Shown one piece after another: positions 33,692-34,617 of a stretch of DNA of 34,617 nt. How positions within the stretch are numbered: the first letter of the stretch is position 1; every line of letters starts with the position of its first letter. Below the pieces are notes generated by a model, which saw only the letters and a program-made list of their open reading frames with translations, was not told the origin of the DNA and searched no databases. A program made the translations under genes and the position numbers. Origin of the DNA: Gemmatimonadaceae bacterium (GTDB lineage: Bacteria > Gemmatimonadota > Gemmatimonadetes > Gemmatimonadales > Gemmatimonadaceae); contig JANWIF010000135.1 in assembly GCA_025450035.1 (NCBI GenBank), positions 1-34,617 of the forward strand, written 5' to 3'.

Positions 33692-33920
33692 TGCAGCGGA
33701 TACTGCGGATACCAGCGGGTCGTGCCGATGTGGAACACGAGTGCCGGGCGGGCGAGCAACCGGCGAGTATCGATGCGCGCGCGCTTGGACGCGTCGATGC
33801 GTGGTGAGAGGATTCCATGTTCGTTTTCTTTCAACAGGCACAAGCATGCTTTGTGTTCGCCCGTCCGGCGCTCCGCCTTCGCAGTGACACGATCCGCTGG
33901 TATCCGCCGTATCCGGTTCA
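33692..33920. repeat. Long imperfect inverted repeat (33-bp arms)
   Basis: Arms 33692-33724 and 33888-33920 match as reverse complements at 29 of 33 positions; both contain CCGCTGGTATCCGC. The 163-base spacer has no recognisable gene. It could be a small non-autonomous mobile element, a paired intergenic repeat, or a long RNA hairpin. I see no convincing target-site duplication. Confidence 0.55.
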
Positions 33921-33987
33921 TCCATATGTTAGGACCATCCCCAGTGCACCACGCTCGCCACCCATACGATCCGGACGCGGACGCATG

Positions 33988-34617
33988 TCACGAAATCCCG
34001 AATTTCTTCAAACGATATCGCAGCGTATCACGGCTGATGCCCAACCGTTGGGCCGCCTTCGTCTGATTGCCGCCCGACTCGCGCAACGCTTGCTCGATCA
34101 ACGACCGCTCCCACTGCGAGAGTGCCACACCGTTCGGCGGCAGGCCCGGCGCCGAGCTGCCGCCGCCGTCGGATTGGTGCCCCTCGGCACGGCTCGTCGC
34201 GGCGTGCTCGGCCGCGGCGCTCAATGCCGCCGGGCTCATCAGCGAGAGCTGGTCCACGCCTAACTCTGGCCCGCGACTCCAGAGCACGGCTCGTTCGATC
34301 ACGTGGCTTAACTCGCGGACGTTGCCCGGCCACGGATACGCGAGCAGCGCGTCGCGCGCGGCGGCGTCGAGGCTGCGCACGTCCTTCCCGTATTTGGCAC
34401 TGAAGCGCGCGAGGAACCGGTCCGCGAGCAACAACGCATCCTCGCCACGCTCGCGCAGCGGCGGCAGACGCAGCAGAATGACCGCCAGCCGGAAGAACAG
34501 GTCCTTCCGGAACGTGCCTAACTGTGCCTCACGTTCCAGGTCGCGGTTGGTGGCGGCAAGGATGCGCACGTCCACCTTGCGATCGCGGAGCCCGCCAACG
34601 CGGCGCACCACGCCCTC
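33988..34617 (-). CDS. Sigma-54-dependent transcriptional activator, C-terminal part
   Basis: The frame runs off the right edge; 209 residues are visible. They cover the second half of the AAA+ domain: VRILAATNRDLEREAQLGTF (sensor I region), FRKDLFFRLAVILLRLPPLR, and the sensor II segment YPWPGNVRELSHVIERAVLW. A Ser/Gly-rich linker follows, then a Fis-type helix-turn-helix at the C-terminus (NQTKAAQRLGISRDTLRYRL). Such proteins hydrolyse ATP to open promoters held by RNA polymerase with sigma-54. The N-terminal sensory domain, often a response receiver, lies beyond the window. It lies upstream of pqqA in the same orientation but about 620 bases away; no target is shown. Confidence 0.92.
   Translation of the reverse strand, partial: EGVVRRVGGLRDRKVDVRILAATNRDLEREAQLGTFRKDLFFRLAVILLRLPPLRERGEDALLLADRFLARFSAKYGKDVRSLDAAARDALLAYPWPGNVRELSHVIERAVLWSRGPELGVDQLSLMSPAALSAAAEHAATSRAEGHQSDGGGSSAPGLPPNGVALSQWERSLIEQALRESGGNQTKAAQRLGISRDTLRYRLKKFGIS

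Larger units (their letters stand above)
33364..33987. other. 624-base region without a supported gene
   Basis: No frame here gives a recognisable protein, and overlapping frames on both strands look like chance. It should hold the pqqA promoter on the minus strand: a TTGACA hexamer is present at about 33453-33458 (minus), but I find no matching -10 at normal spacing. It also holds the palindrome at 33533-33546 and the long inverted repeat at 33692-33920. Confidence 0.6.

Noticed and set aside
33521-34066. Open frames on both strands across the 33.5-34.0 kb gap
   Set aside because: Neither strand gives recognisable protein sequence; the frames overlap the inverted repeat and the end of the sigma-54 gene.
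1-34617. CRISPR arrays, tRNA or rRNA genes, insertion sequences
   Set aside because: I looked for regularly spaced repeats, tRNA-like cloverleaf ends and transposase motifs and recognised none; a tRNA or rRNA model search was not possible here.

Overview
The window looks like chromosomal DNA of a high-GC Gram-negative soil-type bacterium, most probably a member of Gemmatimonadota. Pointers are a SusC/SusD pair in GC-rich DNA, many GTG starts, DUF2249 and DUF4142 proteins, and many genes overlapping by 1-4 bases. The lineage is inferred from style and gene content, not from a marker gene.

Layout. Positions 1-2640 (+): tail of an Mrp/ApbC-type Fe-S carrier ATPase, a polytopic NnrS/heme-copper-oxidase-like membrane protein and two DUF2249 proteins, closed by a strong hairpin. 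Positions 2739-9463 (mostly -): a DUF4142 lipoprotein, threonine dehydratase, tryptophanyl-tRNA synthetase, an AhpD-like protein, a secreted CHRD-like protein with one EF-hand loop, DUF488, and two wrecked genes (an L,D-transpeptidase on + and an MmgE/PrpD protein on -).

The centre is a C1-oxidation island. Positions 9664-15858 (+) hold a lanthanide-type PQQ methanol dehydrogenase (xoxF), its XoxJ-like binding protein, a XoxG-like cytochrome c lipoprotein, then cytochrome oxidase subunits II and I and the assembly factor CtaG, in one tight run. It reads as a complete periplasmic route from an alcohol to oxygen. A PAS-LuxR regulator (-) separates it from 16709-23551 (+), a membrane formate dehydrogenase operon. 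The catalytic subunit contains an in-frame UGA (codon 222) at the selenocysteine position, followed by a hairpin with a GGUC loop at the E. coli spacing. The operon continues with a four-cluster Fe-S subunit, an NrfD-type membrane subunit, FdhE and three small unknown proteins.

Positions 23736-28128 (+) encode a SusC/SusD outer-membrane uptake pair ending in a clear terminator. Converging on it (-) are phosphoketolase and acetate kinase (31899-28340), a short route from sugar phosphates to acetate plus ATP. At 33363-32110 (-) lie pqqA, a 24-residue peptide gene, and pqqE, which begin synthesis of the PQQ cofactor needed by XoxF; no pqqB, pqqC or pqqD is visible. The window ends in the C-terminal half of a sigma-54 activator.

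Other signals: a 17-base G run at the end of the oxidase subunit I gene just before the ctaG start, an inverted repeat upstream of xoxF, a diverged ~80-bp direct repeat flanking trpS-ahpD, and a heptamer (GTTAGGC) that is strikingly over-represented and often carries the rare Leu codon TTA.
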